Assembly: GCF_000379025.1 (NCBI RefSeq)
Contig: NZ_KB900620.1
Span: forward strand, 1-54,701
Direction: 5' to 3'
Length of the DNA stretch: 54,701 nt
Source of the DNA: Orenia marismortui DSM 5156
Lineage (GTDB): Bacteria; Bacillota; Halanaerobiia; Halobacteroidales; Halobacteroidaceae
The position numbers were made by a program, and so were the translations under genes. Every line of letters starts with the position of its first letter. Position 1 is the stretch's first letter. This document shows, one piece after another, positions 40,325 to 49,260 of this stretch. Under the pieces are notes generated by a model. The model ran no database searches, was not told where the DNA came from, and worked only from the letters and a program-made list of their open reading frames with translations.

Positions 40325-41989
40325 TTATTGATATTGTGGCTCTAACCATACATTTGTTAAAGGTAATGCAGATTGAGCTGTAAATACATAATTATGAACA
40401 AATGGTTTAACTAAAATAGGTGCAGTATAGTAATAAACTGGAATCCAAGGTGCATCATCAACAATTTGTTTTTCAATTTTTTGATATAATGCTAATCTTT
40501 CTTTCCCTGGTTTCATAGCACGAGCTTTATCTAACATTTGATCAACTTCACTATTCATATAAAATGCACCATTTCCTCCTGGACCTGCATTGTCAGAATG
40601 GAACAATACATATAGGAAGTTATCTGGATCAGGATAATCTGCAATCCATGCTAATCTAAACATTTGTGTTTCTCCATTGTCCACTTTCTTAATATAAGTA
40701 CCCCAATCCATATTCATCAATGTTATATTGATACCAATTTGCTTCAAATTAGATTGGATAGCTTCAACAATACTTTGGTTCTTCTTACTTGTATTATAAG
40801 CTAACTCATAAGTTCCTGGCAATCCGTCTGGATATCCTGCCTCTGCTAACAATTTCTTAGCTTTTTCTATATTAAATTCATATCCTTCTAAGTCCGGATT
40901 ATATCCTGGCATTGTAGGAGGTAATATACCTTTAGCAGGTTTTACTACACCATTCAATACTACTTGTGTAAGAACTTTTTTATTTACTGCATAGTTAATT
41001 GCCTGTCTTACCTTCTTATTATTAAATGGTTCTTTTTGAGTATTTAAACCAATATAGAATGTTCCTAATCTAGCAATATTACTGAAATCTTCAGCAAAAT
41101 CACCAGTCGGATCCATTATTCTTTTAATTTGTCCAGCTGGCAAGTCATCATCAACTTCTTGATAAATACTACCTTGTTCATATTCAGCAAAAGCTGAAGA
41201 TCCTTCTGGAATAACTCTATAAACAACCTTATCTAAGTAAGGACGACCATTTACATAATAATCTTCATTCTTCTCTAATATAACCTTACTATCATGCTTC
41301 CATTCTACAAATTTAAATGGTCCTGCTCCAACTGGATGTTGAGCAAATTCTTCACCATATTTTTCTACCTCTTCTTTAGGAACTACATAAGCATTCTCCA
41401 TCGCTAATACTGATAAAAATGGAGTAAAAGGTTTAGCTAATGTAATTTCAAGCGTATAATCATCAAGAGCTCTCAAACCACTTACTTTATCAGCTTTTCC
41501 ATCACTAAACTCTTTAGCACCTTTAATTCCATCAAATAACCATACACGTGGTGATTTAGTCTTTGGATCTAAAATCCTTGTAAAGGTATAAACAAAATCA
41601 TCAGCCTTTACTTCTCTCCCATTATGGAATTTAACTCCTTTATTCAACTTAAAAGTCCATGTTAATGAATCGTCACTTACTTCCCAACTTTTAGCAATAG
41701 CTGGAACTACGTTTAGATCTTTATCAAAAGCAACTAATCCATCAAAAATATTTCTAATAATTCGACTAGATGTAGTATCAGTTGAATGAGCTGGATCTAA
41801 TGTTGGGGGATCAGACTTTACACGCCCTTTAAAAGTACCACCATATTTATCTTTTTCACTGATCTGGCTTACATTCTCTACTTTGTCTTTTGATTTTGCA
41901 TTATTATCAGCTGTCTTATTATTACCACAAGCAACAACAAACACCATCAGAAATGATAGCATTAAAATAAATAAATTTCTTTTCTTCAT
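40325..41989 (-). CDS. Peptide ABC transporter substrate-binding lipoprotein (DppA/OppA family)
   Basis: The 554-residue lipoprotein has signal peptide and lipobox VVAC (Cys21), then the SBP_bac_5 fold: YGGTFKGRVKSDPPTLDPAH, WTFKLNKGVKFHNGREVKAD, VGAGPFKFVEWKHDSKVILE, INYAVNKKVLTQ and LAEAGYPDGLPGTYELAY. It captures peptides outside the cytoplasm for an ABC permease; no permease is next to it, so it probably feeds the dpp system further on. It is a close paralogue of 42404-44065. It has its own promoter and a long leader with a terminator (42135-42337), suggesting attenuation. Confidence 0.94.
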   Translation of the reverse strand: MKKRNLFILMLSFLMVFVVACGNNKTADNNAKSKDKVENVSQISEKDKYGGTFKGRVKSDPPTLDPAHSTDTTSSRIIRNIFDGLVAFDKDLNVVPAIAKSWEVSDDSLTWTFKLNKGVKFHNGREVKADDFVYTFTRILDPKTKSPRVWLFDGIKGAKEFSDGKADKVSGLRALDDYTLEITLAKPFTPFLSVLAMENAYVVPKEEVEKYGEEFAQHPVGAGPFKFVEWKHDSKVILEKNEDYYVNGRPYLDKVVYRVIPEGSSAFAEYEQGSIYQEVDDDLPAGQIKRIMDPTGDFAEDFSNIARLGTFYIGLNTQKEPFNNKKVRQAINYAVNKKVLTQVVLNGVVKPAKGILPPTMPGYNPDLEGYEFNIEKAKKLLAEAGYPDGLPGTYELAYNTSKKNQSIVEAIQSNLKQIGINITLMNMDWGTYIKKVDNGETQMFRLAWIADYPDPDNFLYVLFHSDNAGPGGNGAFYMNSEVDQMLDKARAMKPGKERLALYQKIEKQIVDDAPWIPVYYYTAPILVKPFVHNYVFTAQSALPLTNVWLEPQYQ

Positions 41990-42134
41990 CTCTCTTCTTC
42001 CTCCTCAAATTTAAATTAAATAATTTCTTAACTACTAAATAATATTTATATAATATATATAGCTATATATATTATCAAATAAATAAAAATATTAACACTT
42101 TTGTAGATTACTTATATAAGTACTTTATATTCCC

Positions 42135-42337
42135 AAAAAATAAAATAATTCTAAACCAATAGTTTAGAATTACGCTAAATGATTATTATTATATAATAAT
42201 ATACTTAAAAATCAATTATTATATTTTGATATTATACTAGCTACTAAACTACTAATTTTAGAGTTTTCTTATTTATTTAGCTTTGTGCTCCTTCTCTTCT
42301 CGTTTATAATTATAACAAAGTCAAACTAATTTATCAA
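42135..42337 (-). promoter_or_regulatory. Promoter and attenuator leader of the binding-protein gene at 40325
   Basis: Promoter: TTGATA (42332-42337), TATAAT (42309-42314), 17-nt spacer. The leader is over 300 nt. It holds a terminator ATTCTAAAC-TATTG-GTTTAGAAT then TATTTTATTTTTT (42135-42170). An upstream AGTAGTTTAGTAG (42241-42253, minus) copies the terminator's 3' arm and could pair with its 5' arm (TAGTTTAG with CTAAACTA), forming an antiterminator. The same plan occurs in front of the gene at 51378. The signal sensed is unknown. Confidence 0.6.
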
Positions 42338-42361
42338 GTTTTTATATTTTTGTAAATTTAT

Positions 42362-42400
42362 AAAAAAGTTCCAAAGCACTTAAGTACTTTGGAACTTTTT
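42362..42400 (-). terminator. Terminator of the binding-protein gene at 42404
   Basis: AAAAAGTTCCAAAG-CACTTAAGTA-CTTTGGAACTTTTT, a 14-bp stem with a T-run, directly after the stop codon. Confidence 0.88.
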
Positions 42401-42403
42401 TCT

Positions 42404-44065
42404 TTATTGATATTTTGGTTCTAACCAAACATCTGTAAAGGATAATTCATCTTGACCAGTCATTACATAATTATGAACAAATGGTTTAACCAATACTGGA
42501 GTTGTGTAATAATATACTGGAACCCATGGCGAATCATCCATTATTTTCTTTTCTATTTCTTGGTATAACTCAATTCTTTTTTGACCTGGTTTCATAGCAC
42601 GAGCTTTATCTAACATCTTATCAACTTCTTCATTTTTGTAGAAAGAATAGTTTCCTCCTGATCCAAAGTTATCAGAATGGAATAATACATGTAAGAAGTT
42701 ATCAGCATCTGGATAGTCAGCAATCCATGCCATCCTAAAAATTTCTGTATCTCCATTGTCTACTTTTTGGATATAAGTACCCCAATCCATACTCATTAGC
42801 TCAACATTAATGCCGATTTTCTTCAAGCTAGCTTGAACAGCTTCTGAAATTCTCTGATGGGCTTTAGCAGTATTATATGATAGTTCATAAGTTCCAGGCA
42901 ATCCGTCTGGATATCCAGCTTCAGCTAATAACTGTTTAGCCTTTTCAAGGTCATATTCATAACCTTCTAAATCTGGATTATAACCTGGCATACCTGGTGG
43001 CAAAATACCATGTGCAGGTTTTACAAGACCATTTTTAAGAACATTAGCAATAACCTTCTTATTAACTGCATAGTTAATTGCTTTTCTAACCTTCTTATTA
43101 TTAAATGGCTCTTGTTGAACGTTAAATCCAAAGTAATAAGTTCCTAATCTAGTTACTTTCCTAAATTCATCAGCAAATTCTCCATCAGGATTTAGTACTC
43201 TTGACATTTGCCCATCTGGAATATCAGAATCTATTTGATAAATATTTCCCTGTTCATACTCTGCAAAAGCAGAAGTACCCTCCGAAATAATTCTGAAAAG
43301 AAGTTTGTCTAAATAGGGACGACCATCTAGATAATAATCTTCATTCTTCTCTAATACAATCTTGCTATCATGTTTCCACTCGACAAACTTAAAAGGACCA
43401 GTACCTACTGGATTTTGAGAGAACTGTTCACCATATTCTGCAATTGCATCTTTAGAAACAATTGCTGCATTTTCCATAGCTAAAACAGATAAAAATGGAG
43501 TAAAGGGCTCAGTTAATTTAATTTCTACAGTATAATCATCAGTTGCCCTTAATCCAGTAACTTTCTCTGCTTTGCCCTCTTGAAAAGATTTCGCACCTTC
43601 AACCCCTTCAAATAACCATGCACGTGGTGATTTTGTCTTAGGATCTAAAAGTCTTGTAAAAGAATAAATAACATCATCAGCTGTTACTTTATTCCCATTA
43701 TGAAACTTTACATTCTCCCTTAAATCAAAGGTCCAAGTTAATCCATCATCACTAACCTTCCAACTCTTAGCTATAGCTGGTACAATTTCTAAATCTTTAT
43801 TGAATTCAACTAGACCATCAAAAACATTTCTAATAACTTTAGCAGATGTACTATCAGTTCCATGAGCTGGATCTAATGTTGGAGGATCAGCTGATATCCT
43901 TCCTTCAAATACTCCACCATATTTATCTTCTTCACTTACTTTAGTAACCTCATTTTTTTCTTTTTTAGGCTCTTCTTGCTTGCTTTCTTGATTTCCTCCA
44001 CAACCTACAACAGTAAAAGCCAATATAAGTGTAATTGCAATAATACTAATTAATTTCTTAAACAT
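42404..44065 (-). CDS. Peptide ABC transporter substrate-binding lipoprotein, second copy
   Basis: The 553-residue lipoprotein has lipobox VVGC (Cys22) and the same SBP_bac_5 sequence blocks as 40325-41989 (YGGVFEGRISADPPTLDPAH, VGTGPFKFVEWKHDSKIVLE, LAEAGYPDGLPGTYELSY). The two are similar along their full length, so they arose by tandem duplication and probably differ in peptide preference. Upstream sequence is interrupted by an IS1111/IS110-type element. The likely original promoter is on the far side, at 46010-46038, so expression may be reduced or driven by the insertion sequence. Confidence 0.94.
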   Translation of the reverse strand: MFKKLISIIAITLILAFTVVGCGGNQESKQEEPKKEKNEVTKVSEEDKYGGVFEGRISADPPTLDPAHGTDSTSAKVIRNVFDGLVEFNKDLEIVPAIAKSWKVSDDGLTWTFDLRENVKFHNGNKVTADDVIYSFTRLLDPKTKSPRAWLFEGVEGAKSFQEGKAEKVTGLRATDDYTVEIKLTEPFTPFLSVLAMENAAIVSKDAIAEYGEQFSQNPVGTGPFKFVEWKHDSKIVLEKNEDYYLDGRPYLDKLLFRIISEGTSAFAEYEQGNIYQIDSDIPDGQMSRVLNPDGEFADEFRKVTRLGTYYFGFNVQQEPFNNKKVRKAINYAVNKKVIANVLKNGLVKPAHGILPPGMPGYNPDLEGYEYDLEKAKQLLAEAGYPDGLPGTYELSYNTAKAHQRISEAVQASLKKIGINVELMSMDWGTYIQKVDNGDTEIFRMAWIADYPDADNFLHVLFHSDNFGSGGNYSFYKNEEVDKMLDKARAMKPGQKRIELYQEIEKKIMDDSPWVPVYYYTTPVLVKPFVHNYVMTGQDELSFTDVWLEPKYQ

Positions 44066-44249
44066 TACTAAAATTACCTCCCTCTATAAATTAAATTTAT
44101 CTCACTCATGCTCATTCATTCTTAGAATTTCGTTTTCTTATAAAAAAGGAATATGGATTTAATTATTAAAACCAATTAATATTTGGAATTGAAAGGATAA
44201 ACTAACCCCAAAAACTTAACAATTATTTTAAAAAATATGGTCGCTTATT

Positions 44250-44425
44250 GGAACTCCACATCTCCATGGTAGTTTAACCTCCCATATCTCCCAGGATCTA
44301 TGTCCCTACATTCCTTCGTTCTACCTATCCATGGGTGGAGGCTGGATATGCTCCTTGTCAGGGTCTATGCCCGTATTGAAAAAATTAATTCCAGCTCTTC
44401 CAGTCTTCCTTTTTCAAAGTACTTA
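44250..44425 (-). ncRNA. Candidate bridge/seek RNA of the IS110-family element
   Basis: On the minus strand, downstream of the transposase, lie GGGCATAGACCCTGACAAGG, CCTCCACCCATGGATAGG, then GATCCTGGGAGATATGGG and CTACCATGGAGATGTGGAG. This region is much more GC-rich than its surroundings, with several complementary words such as CCATGG and CTCCA / TGGAG. IS1111-type elements carry their target-choosing structured RNA in this position. The RNA is inferred. Confidence 0.5.
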
Positions 44426-44499
44426 CTCTAAGAAAAACAAACATAAATAATTGATTTATATTATAAAATTTACATTCCAATAATTTACTTTAAATATCT

Positions 44500-45783
44500 T
44501 TAAGCAGCTTCCTGTAAATTTGAACGCTTAATATCTCTAAATAATTTTTCACTATCATATTTCACTTGCTTTTTCCATAAGGCAAATAATACTCTAATTA
44601 ATTTGCATGATAAAGCTACTAGGGATTGCTTTTTCTTCAAAGGGTTTTCAGAGCGAGTTGTGTAGTATTCATGAAGTGCTTTAAACTCTTCGTTCTTTGC
44701 TACCAGAGGCAGCATCACTCTATATAGTAAAGCTCTCAATTTAGCTCTTCCCCTTTTAGTAATACAAGTTCTTCCCTTATGTTTGCCTGAACTATTTTCC
44801 ATTAAATTCAACCCTGCTAGCTTTTGTATTTGTCGTGGATGTTCATAGTTATTTATATCTCCAACTTCTGAAATAAATCCTGCTACTGTCTTTATTCCTA
44901 CCCCTTTGATACTTAACATTGATTCTGAACCTGGTACTTTCTTTAATAACTCTTCTATTTTATTGGTTAATTCTTCGCTTTGATTTGTTATATTTTCATA
45001 TTGATCTAAGAAATAATTTAATTCAAACTTTGCTATTTCAGCTCCTTCAGTTAAACCTACTGAATTTTCAGCAGCTCTTATAAGCTTTTTAGCTCGTTTT
45101 ATTCCAACTGCTCTTTTAACTTTTTTCTTCCAAATTGAAACTATTTCTTCTGGTGTCATTTTTACTACTTCAGACGGCAGAGGAAATGTCTTTAGTGTAA
45201 CTAAAGACGCCTTTCCATCCCAACCTTTAAATACTGTTAAATATTCAGGAAAATACTTATCAATAAACTGATGTATCTTTCCTACTACCCGTTGTAAATC
45301 TTTATTTAATCTTTCCATATGGGTCATTGCTACACGAACATCAGCATAAACACCAACTGGTATATTAGGCTCTGAATAGCGCCCATCTTTAACTAATTGA
45401 GCTATTACTTTAGCATCTTTCTTATCATTCTTTGTCGGAGAATTATCATCTAACTCTTTACTTCTCTTTGTATGACTTGGATTGACTAATACCAACTTTA
45501 TTTCCTTGCATCTTAAAAGTTGAGCTAAATTCAACCAATAATGACCTGTTGGCTCCATTCCAACTATTATATCTTCTTTCTCATATTGATCTTTTAATTT
45601 AAACATCCACTTTGAAAAGTTATCAAATCCTTCTTTTGAATTTTGAAAAGCTAACGCTTTTCCGTATTCAATACCACGATAATCTTGAGCTCTTGCAACA
45701 TGCTTTTTCTTTGCAATATCAACCCCAATCACTAAAGTTGAAGTTTTTACTTGCATTATTTTACGATTTCGATTATAATTCAT
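44500..45783 (-). CDS. IS110-family DEDD transposase
   Basis: The 427-residue transposase has the N-terminal RuvC-like DEDD site: Asp22 in GVDIAKKKHVA, Glu77 in GMEPTGHYW, Asp120 and Asp123 in KNDKKDAKVIAQL. A coiled region follows, then the C-terminal Transposase_20 domain with SIKGVGIKTVAGFISEVGD and LAGLNLMENSSGKHKGR, which holds the catalytic Ser. Length and motifs are complete. The start codon is preceded by AGGAGGTACTC, sequestered in a hairpin (45789-45848) that would limit translation from read-through transcripts. Confidence 0.95.
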   Translation of the reverse strand: MNYNRNRKIMQVKTSTLVIGVDIAKKKHVARAQDYRGIEYGKALAFQNSKEGFDNFSKWMFKLKDQYEKEDIIVGMEPTGHYWLNLAQLLRCKEIKLVLVNPSHTKRSKELDDNSPTKNDKKDAKVIAQLVKDGRYSEPNIPVGVYADVRVAMTHMERLNKDLQRVVGKIHQFIDKYFPEYLTVFKGWDGKASLVTLKTFPLPSEVVKMTPEEIVSIWKKKVKRAVGIKRAKKLIRAAENSVGLTEGAEIAKFELNYFLDQYENITNQSEELTNKIEELLKKVPGSESMLSIKGVGIKTVAGFISEVGDINNYEHPRQIQKLAGLNLMENSSGKHKGRTCITKRGRAKLRALLYRVMLPLVAKNEEFKALHEYYTTRSENPLKKKQSLVALSCKLIRVLFALWKKQVKYDSEKLFRDIKRSNLQEAA

Positions 45784-45788
45784 TTTAT

Positions 45789-45848
45789 GAGTACCTCCTT
45801 TTTATTTAGGGATCTTTTAGATACCCCGTATTATATCAGGAGGTGCTC
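45789..45848 (-). promoter_or_regulatory. Hairpin covering the transposase ribosome binding site
   Basis: Minus-strand GAGCACCTCCT pairs with AGGAGGTACTC (one mismatch), enclosing an inner GGGTATCT / AGATCCC stem. The Shine-Dalgarno is in the 3' arm, so translation of long transcripts is blocked, a known way to keep transposases silent. Confidence 0.7.
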
Positions 45849-45961
45849 TTTTTGTCTATCTAGATATTTATTTATTACAGGAATGCTCCTTGTTATTTAT
45901 TATGTATTTATTTTTAGTATTTATTTGCTTTATTATGATAATTTCTTAAAATTTAATCAGT

Positions 45962-45975
45962 GACAAACATAAGTC
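45962..45975 (-). promoter_or_regulatory. GACTTATGTTTGTC element near the orphaned promoter
   Basis: This 14-bp sequence is identical to the one at 53100-53113 near the dppA gene and similar (12 bp, one end change) to one at 46914-46925 upstream of the regulator. Probably an operator of the peptide-transport genes. Confidence 0.5.
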
Positions 45976-46009
45976 ATTTATTAAAATTTAGAAAACAACT
46001 CAGATATTA

Positions 46010-46038
46010 ATTTTATTATAATATTATACAATTGTCAA
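46010..46038 (-). promoter_or_regulatory. Promoter probably meant for the binding-protein gene at 42404
   Basis: TTGACA (46033-46038) and TAAAAT (46010-46015), 17-nt spacer, minus strand. The GACTTATGTTTGTC element lies 34 bp downstream, after which the IS110-family element begins. Without that insertion it would drive the gene at 42404. Confidence 0.6.
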
Positions 46039-46104
46039 AAAATATTGCCTATAACTTAAAGAAATAATGATTACAAAGCAAAACAGACTATAATTCAGAT
46101 ATAA

Positions 46105-46142
46105 AAAAGCAGCAATTATTTTAAAATAATTGCTGCTTTTTA
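46105..46142 (-). terminator. Terminator of the regulator gene at 46156
   Basis: A perfect palindrome AAAAAGCAGCAATTATTTT and its inverse, with T-run, 14 bp after the stop codon. Confidence 0.88.
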
Positions 46143-46155
46143 ATTTACTTATTAT

Positions 46156-46842
46156 CTACAGATTACTCTCACAGTTAATAACTGTTATTTGGTCATTATT
46201 AACCTTTAATAAAAGCTCTATCTCCCCTGGAATAAAATAAACTAAATCTAAGCCGATTAATTCTTCAGAGACAAAAATCTCTTTCTCCAATGTCAATACA
46301 GGTGAACCAGAACTAACATTCAATAGTTCTGCTAAGTTTGAATCGCTTACCTCAGCTCGAATTCTATTTTCAGAAAAATAAGTATCCGCTCTATTCTCTA
46401 ACTCTTCAAAATCATTTAATCCTACATTTTCAGAAACAATAGTTGTATTAACCATAATAGGTACATTCTGGTCTTGAAATAATATTGTTCTTTCTAAAAA
46501 ATTAGATTTCTCACCTATAATATCATTATACTTATTTCTCTTATTTAGAACAGTATTATTATGTACCAATAAGTCTAAATTTCCTAATTGATTTACATTT
46601 AATAAATCTAACAACAACTTGTTCTTATCCTTCTTATCTTCCAACTTTTTAACATATTGCTTTCTTAACTTGGTTAGTGATAGATTAGCCTCTGATAAAA
46701 CAGTTCTCACATAATGAGAGGTAGTTTCAGCTAATTGAGAAATCCTTTCTACCTTTAAAAAAGGATCCTTTTTAGCTAAATAAATCACCCTTTCCTTCTT
46801 GGTCAAGTCATATAATCCATACTCTTCTACTAAACTACTCAT
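46156..46842 (-). CDS. HTH regulator with UTRA-like domain, paralogue
   Basis: The 228-residue protein has an N-terminal DNA-binding region (DPFLKVERISQLAETTSHYV, RTVLSEANLSLTKLRKQYV), which matches the regulator at 39515-40195 closely, and a UTRA-like C-terminal domain (SDSNLAELLNVSSGSPVLTL, EKEIFVSEELIGLDLVYF). It sits between the dpp operon and a peptide-binding gene, both minus strand. The ACTTATGTTTGT element 72 bp upstream of its start suggests autoregulation. The ligand is unknown, possibly a peptide or amino acid. Confidence 0.75.
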   Translation of the reverse strand: MSSLVEEYGLYDLTKKERVIYLAKKDPFLKVERISQLAETTSHYVRTVLSEANLSLTKLRKQYVKKLEDKKDKNKLLLDLLNVNQLGNLDLLVHNNTVLNKRNKYNDIIGEKSNFLERTILFQDQNVPIMVNTTIVSENVGLNDFEELENRADTYFSENRIRAEVSDSNLAELLNVSSGSPVLTLEKEIFVSEELIGLDLVYFIPGEIELLLKVNNDQITVINCESNL

Positions 46843-47174
46843 TCGATTGACCTCCTCTGATTAATCATATCCCTACTGAGCCTAAAATTTATTTTAATAG
46901 CATTAATTAATATACAAACATAAGTTACTTTATTACTTAAATAAGATAAAATTATCTTCAATTAAAAAATTACTTAACTACTATAAAATAAACTTCCAAA
47001 CAGAACCATTTGTATAAATATACGATATTTTTTATAATTATAATACAGTTGCTATACCTTGTCAACACTTAATAGGCTTAATTTTGATGATTATAATTCA
47101 ATATCAATATTATATAAATATTTACTAACATTTATTTGTTCTATGATATAATTTTAGTAGAAAAGAATTTTAAG
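46843..47174. other. Spacer between dppF and the regulator
   Basis: No gene is supported. It holds the ACTTATGTTTGT element (46914-46925, minus). A possible -35 TTGACA lies at about 47060-47065 (minus) with TATTAT-like words behind. No terminator follows dppF here, unlike the second copy at 53421-53460, so read-through into the regulator is possible. Confidence 0.45.
46914..46925 (-). promoter_or_regulatory. ACTTATGTTTGT element upstream of the regulator
   Basis: Twelve bases match the core of the elements at 45962-45975 and 53100-53113. It lies in the regulator's own leader region. Confidence 0.45.
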
Positions 47175-48149
47175 TTAAATTTCATCAGCATAGTGACAAG
47201 CTGCAAAATGACCATCATCTTTCTCTTCAAACTGTGGCACTTCTGTCTTACATTTATCTGTTGCAAAAGGACATCTTGTATGGAAGGGACATCCACTTGG
47301 TGGATTAATCGGACTTGGAACATCACCTTCTAAGATTATCTTCTCTCTTTTCTGTTCTGGATCTGGAATTGGAATCGCTGATAGTAATGCCTTTGTATAA
47401 GGATGCTTTGGATTGTTATATAGTTCATCTTTACTTGATAATTCTACCATTCTTCCCAAATACATTACTGCTACTCTATCACTGATATGGCGTACAACAC
47501 TTAAGTCATGAGCAATGAAGATATAGGTCAATCCTAGCTCTTTTTGCAAATCCTGCATTAAGTTAACTACCTGTGCTTGTACAGATACATCAAGTGCTGA
47601 TACCGGTTCATCACAGACTATTATCTTTGGATCTACTGCCAAAGCTCTAGCAATTCCTATTCTTTGTCTTTGACCACCACTAAATTCATGAGGATACCTA
47701 CTTGCATAGTTTGGTTGTAAACCTACTCTTTCTAATAGGTCTTTTACCTTTCTTTTTGCTTCTTTTCCTGTAGCTATCTTATGGATTTTCATTGGCTCTG
47801 CAATTATTTCTCCAATTGTCATTCTTGGATTCAATGAAGCATAAGGATCTTGGAAGATCATTTGCATCTCACGACGCAAACTTCTCATCTCTTTTTTATT
47901 TAAATCATAGATATTCTTACCTTCGAAGATAACCTCACCTTCTGTAGCTTCTAAAAGTCTTAGTAACAGACGACCTGTTGTAGATTTACCACAACCACTT
48001 TCTCCTACTAAACCTAAGGTTTCGCCACGCTTTACTTCAAAGTTTAATCCATCTACCGCTTTAACTGAGTTTACTACCTTTCCAAAGATTCCACCTTTAA
48101 TTGGAAAGTGTTTCTTTAGATTTCTTACCTTTAAAATTGTATCTGACAT
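47175..48149 (-). CDS. dppF: Peptide ABC transporter ATPase, DppF/OppF type
   Basis: The 324-residue protein has Walker [10 protein letters not shown], the Q-loop [16 protein letters not shown] signature [15 protein letters not shown], Walker B KIIVCDEP and the C-terminal oligopeptide extension with [15 protein letters not shown] (a likely FeS or metal-binding Cys set). It powers peptide import with DppD. The start is the ATG at 48147-48149 after AGGAGG; a GTG upstream lies inside that site. It is the last gene of dppABCDF. A near-identical copy lies at 53464-54438. Confidence 0.96.
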   Translation of the reverse strand: MSDTILKVRNLKKHFPIKGGIFGKVVNSVKAVDGLNFEVKRGETLGLVGESGCGKSTTGRLLLRLLEATEGEVIFEGKNIYDLNKKEMRSLRREMQMIFQDPYASLNPRMTIGEIIAEPMKIHKIATGKEAKRKVKDLLERVGLQPNYASRYPHEFSGGQRQRIGIARALAVDPKIIVCDEPVSALDVSVQAQVVNLMQDLQKELGLTYIFIAHDLSVVRHISDRVAVMYLGRMVELSSKDELYNNPKHPYTKALLSAIPIPDPEQKREKIILEGDVPSPINPPSGCPFHTRCPFATDKCKTEVPQFEEKDDGHFAACHYADEI

Positions 48150-48412
48150 AATCTTCACCTCCTACTCTGCTTTTAAGTCTATTTCATCCCATCTATGGCA
48201 TCTTACTGTATGATTATCATCTTTTATATCTTCTAATTGTGGTTCTTTAGACCAACACTCTTCTGTTGCAAATGGACATCTTGTTGCAAACTTACACCCT
48301 TCTGGGAAACTGAATGGATCTGGTACATTTCCTTCAATTGGTGTTAATCTATGAGATTTACCATCTAATCTTGGAATTGATTTGATTAATCCTGCTGTAT
48401 AAGGATGCTTTG
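47175..48412. repeat. Near-identical duplicate of 53464-54701
   Basis: At a constant offset of 6289 bp the two stretches differ by only three bases that I noticed, none changing the DppF protein. The similarity starts exactly at the dppF stop codon and runs off the right window edge. Confidence 0.93.
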
Positions 48413-49154
48413 GATTCTTAAATAAGGTCTTAACATCTGTATATTCTACAACTCTACCACCATACATAACTGCTACTTTGTCAGCTACTTCTGCAATCAC
48501 ACCTAAATCATGGGTAATTAACATAATTGCTGTGTTATATTCATCTCTTAACTCTTTCATTAATTCAAGAATTTGAGCCTGAATTGTTACATCTAAAGCT
48601 GTTGTTGGCTCATCGGCAATTAATAAGTCTGGACTACATGCCAAAGCCATAGCAATCATTACACGCTGTCTCATACCACCACTCATTTGATGAGGATGAT
48701 CATGAACTCTCTTTTCCGGCGAAGGTATTCCTACCTTCTCTAACATCTCTACTGCTTTTTCTAAAGCAGCTTTTTTATCTAAATCTTGGTGTAATTGAAT
48801 TGTTTCTGCAATCTGATCTCCAACTGTATATACTGGGTTTAATGAGGTCATTGGTTCTTGGAAGATCATTGAAATCTCATTACCCCTAATCTTTCTGATC
48901 TCACGCATCGGTTTTTCTAATAAGTTTTCACCTTTAAAATTTATCTCTCCACCTACTATCTTTCCTGGTGGGGTCGGGATTAATTGCATAATTGATGCTG
49001 AAGTTACACTCTTACCTGAACCAGATTCACCTACAATCCCTAAGGTTTCACCTTTATTAATACTAAAGCTAACACCATCTACAGCCTTTACTACTCCTTT
49101 ATCTAAAAAGAAATGTGTCTTTAAATCTTTTACCTCTAATATTTTTTCACTCAT
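48162..49154 (-). CDS. dppD: Peptide ABC transporter ATPase, DppD/OppD type
   Basis: The 330-residue protein has Walker [16 protein letters not shown]-loop [15 protein letters not shown], signature [15 protein letters not shown], Walker B LLIADEP and the C-terminal [13 protein letters not shown] oligo-peptide domain. It forms the heterodimeric ATPase with DppF, whose gene starts 12 bp later. AGGTGAGAAG precedes the ATG. Fourth gene of the operon. The second copy of this gene begins outside the window. Confidence 0.96.
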   Translation of the reverse strand: MSEKILEVKDLKTHFFLDKGVVKAVDGVSFSINKGETLGIVGESGSGKSVTSASIMQLIPTPPGKIVGGEINFKGENLLEKPMREIRKIRGNEISMIFQEPMTSLNPVYTVGDQIAETIQLHQDLDKKAALEKAVEMLEKVGIPSPEKRVHDHPHQMSGGMRQRVMIAMALACSPDLLIADEPTTALDVTIQAQILELMKELRDEYNTAIMLITHDLGVIAEVADKVAVMYGGRVVEYTDVKTLFKNPKHPYTAGLIKSIPRLDGKSHRLTPIEGNVPDPFSFPEGCKFATRCPFATEECWSKEPQLEDIKDDNHTVRCHRWDEIDLKAE

Positions 49155-49164
49155 CTTCTCACCT

Positions 49165-49258
49165 CCGTTAGTACTTATTAGCTGCTAGCTATTAATGCTT
49201 GACTACTAGCTTAATTCTTTTAATCTTTACGCTATTAGCCAATAGTTAGTGACTAATT
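49165..49258. repeat. GCTA-type repeat between dppC and dppD
   Basis: Degenerate palindromic words (TTAGCTGCTAGCTATTAATG, CTACTAGC, TTAGCCAATAGTTAG) fill the 106-bp gap. Related stretches are at 2439-2512, 16744-16826 and 50165-50212. Confidence 0.5.
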
Positions 49259-49260
49259 TA

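Larger units (their letters stand above)
44210..45960 (-). mobile_element. IS110/IS1111-family insertion sequence
   Basis: One DEDD transposase gene is flanked by a hairpin-rich 5' leader and a GC-richer 3' non-coding region. The ends have no clear inverted repeats, as usual for the family, so borders are estimates. It lies between an HTH regulator and a peptide-binding gene and appears to have split a promoter from its gene. The transposase frame is intact. Confidence 0.75.

Noticed and set aside
47136-47333. Overlapping frames at the dppF end on both strands
   Set aside because: Shadows of dppF; no independent start signals, and the dppF ending is fixed by the identical copy at 53464.
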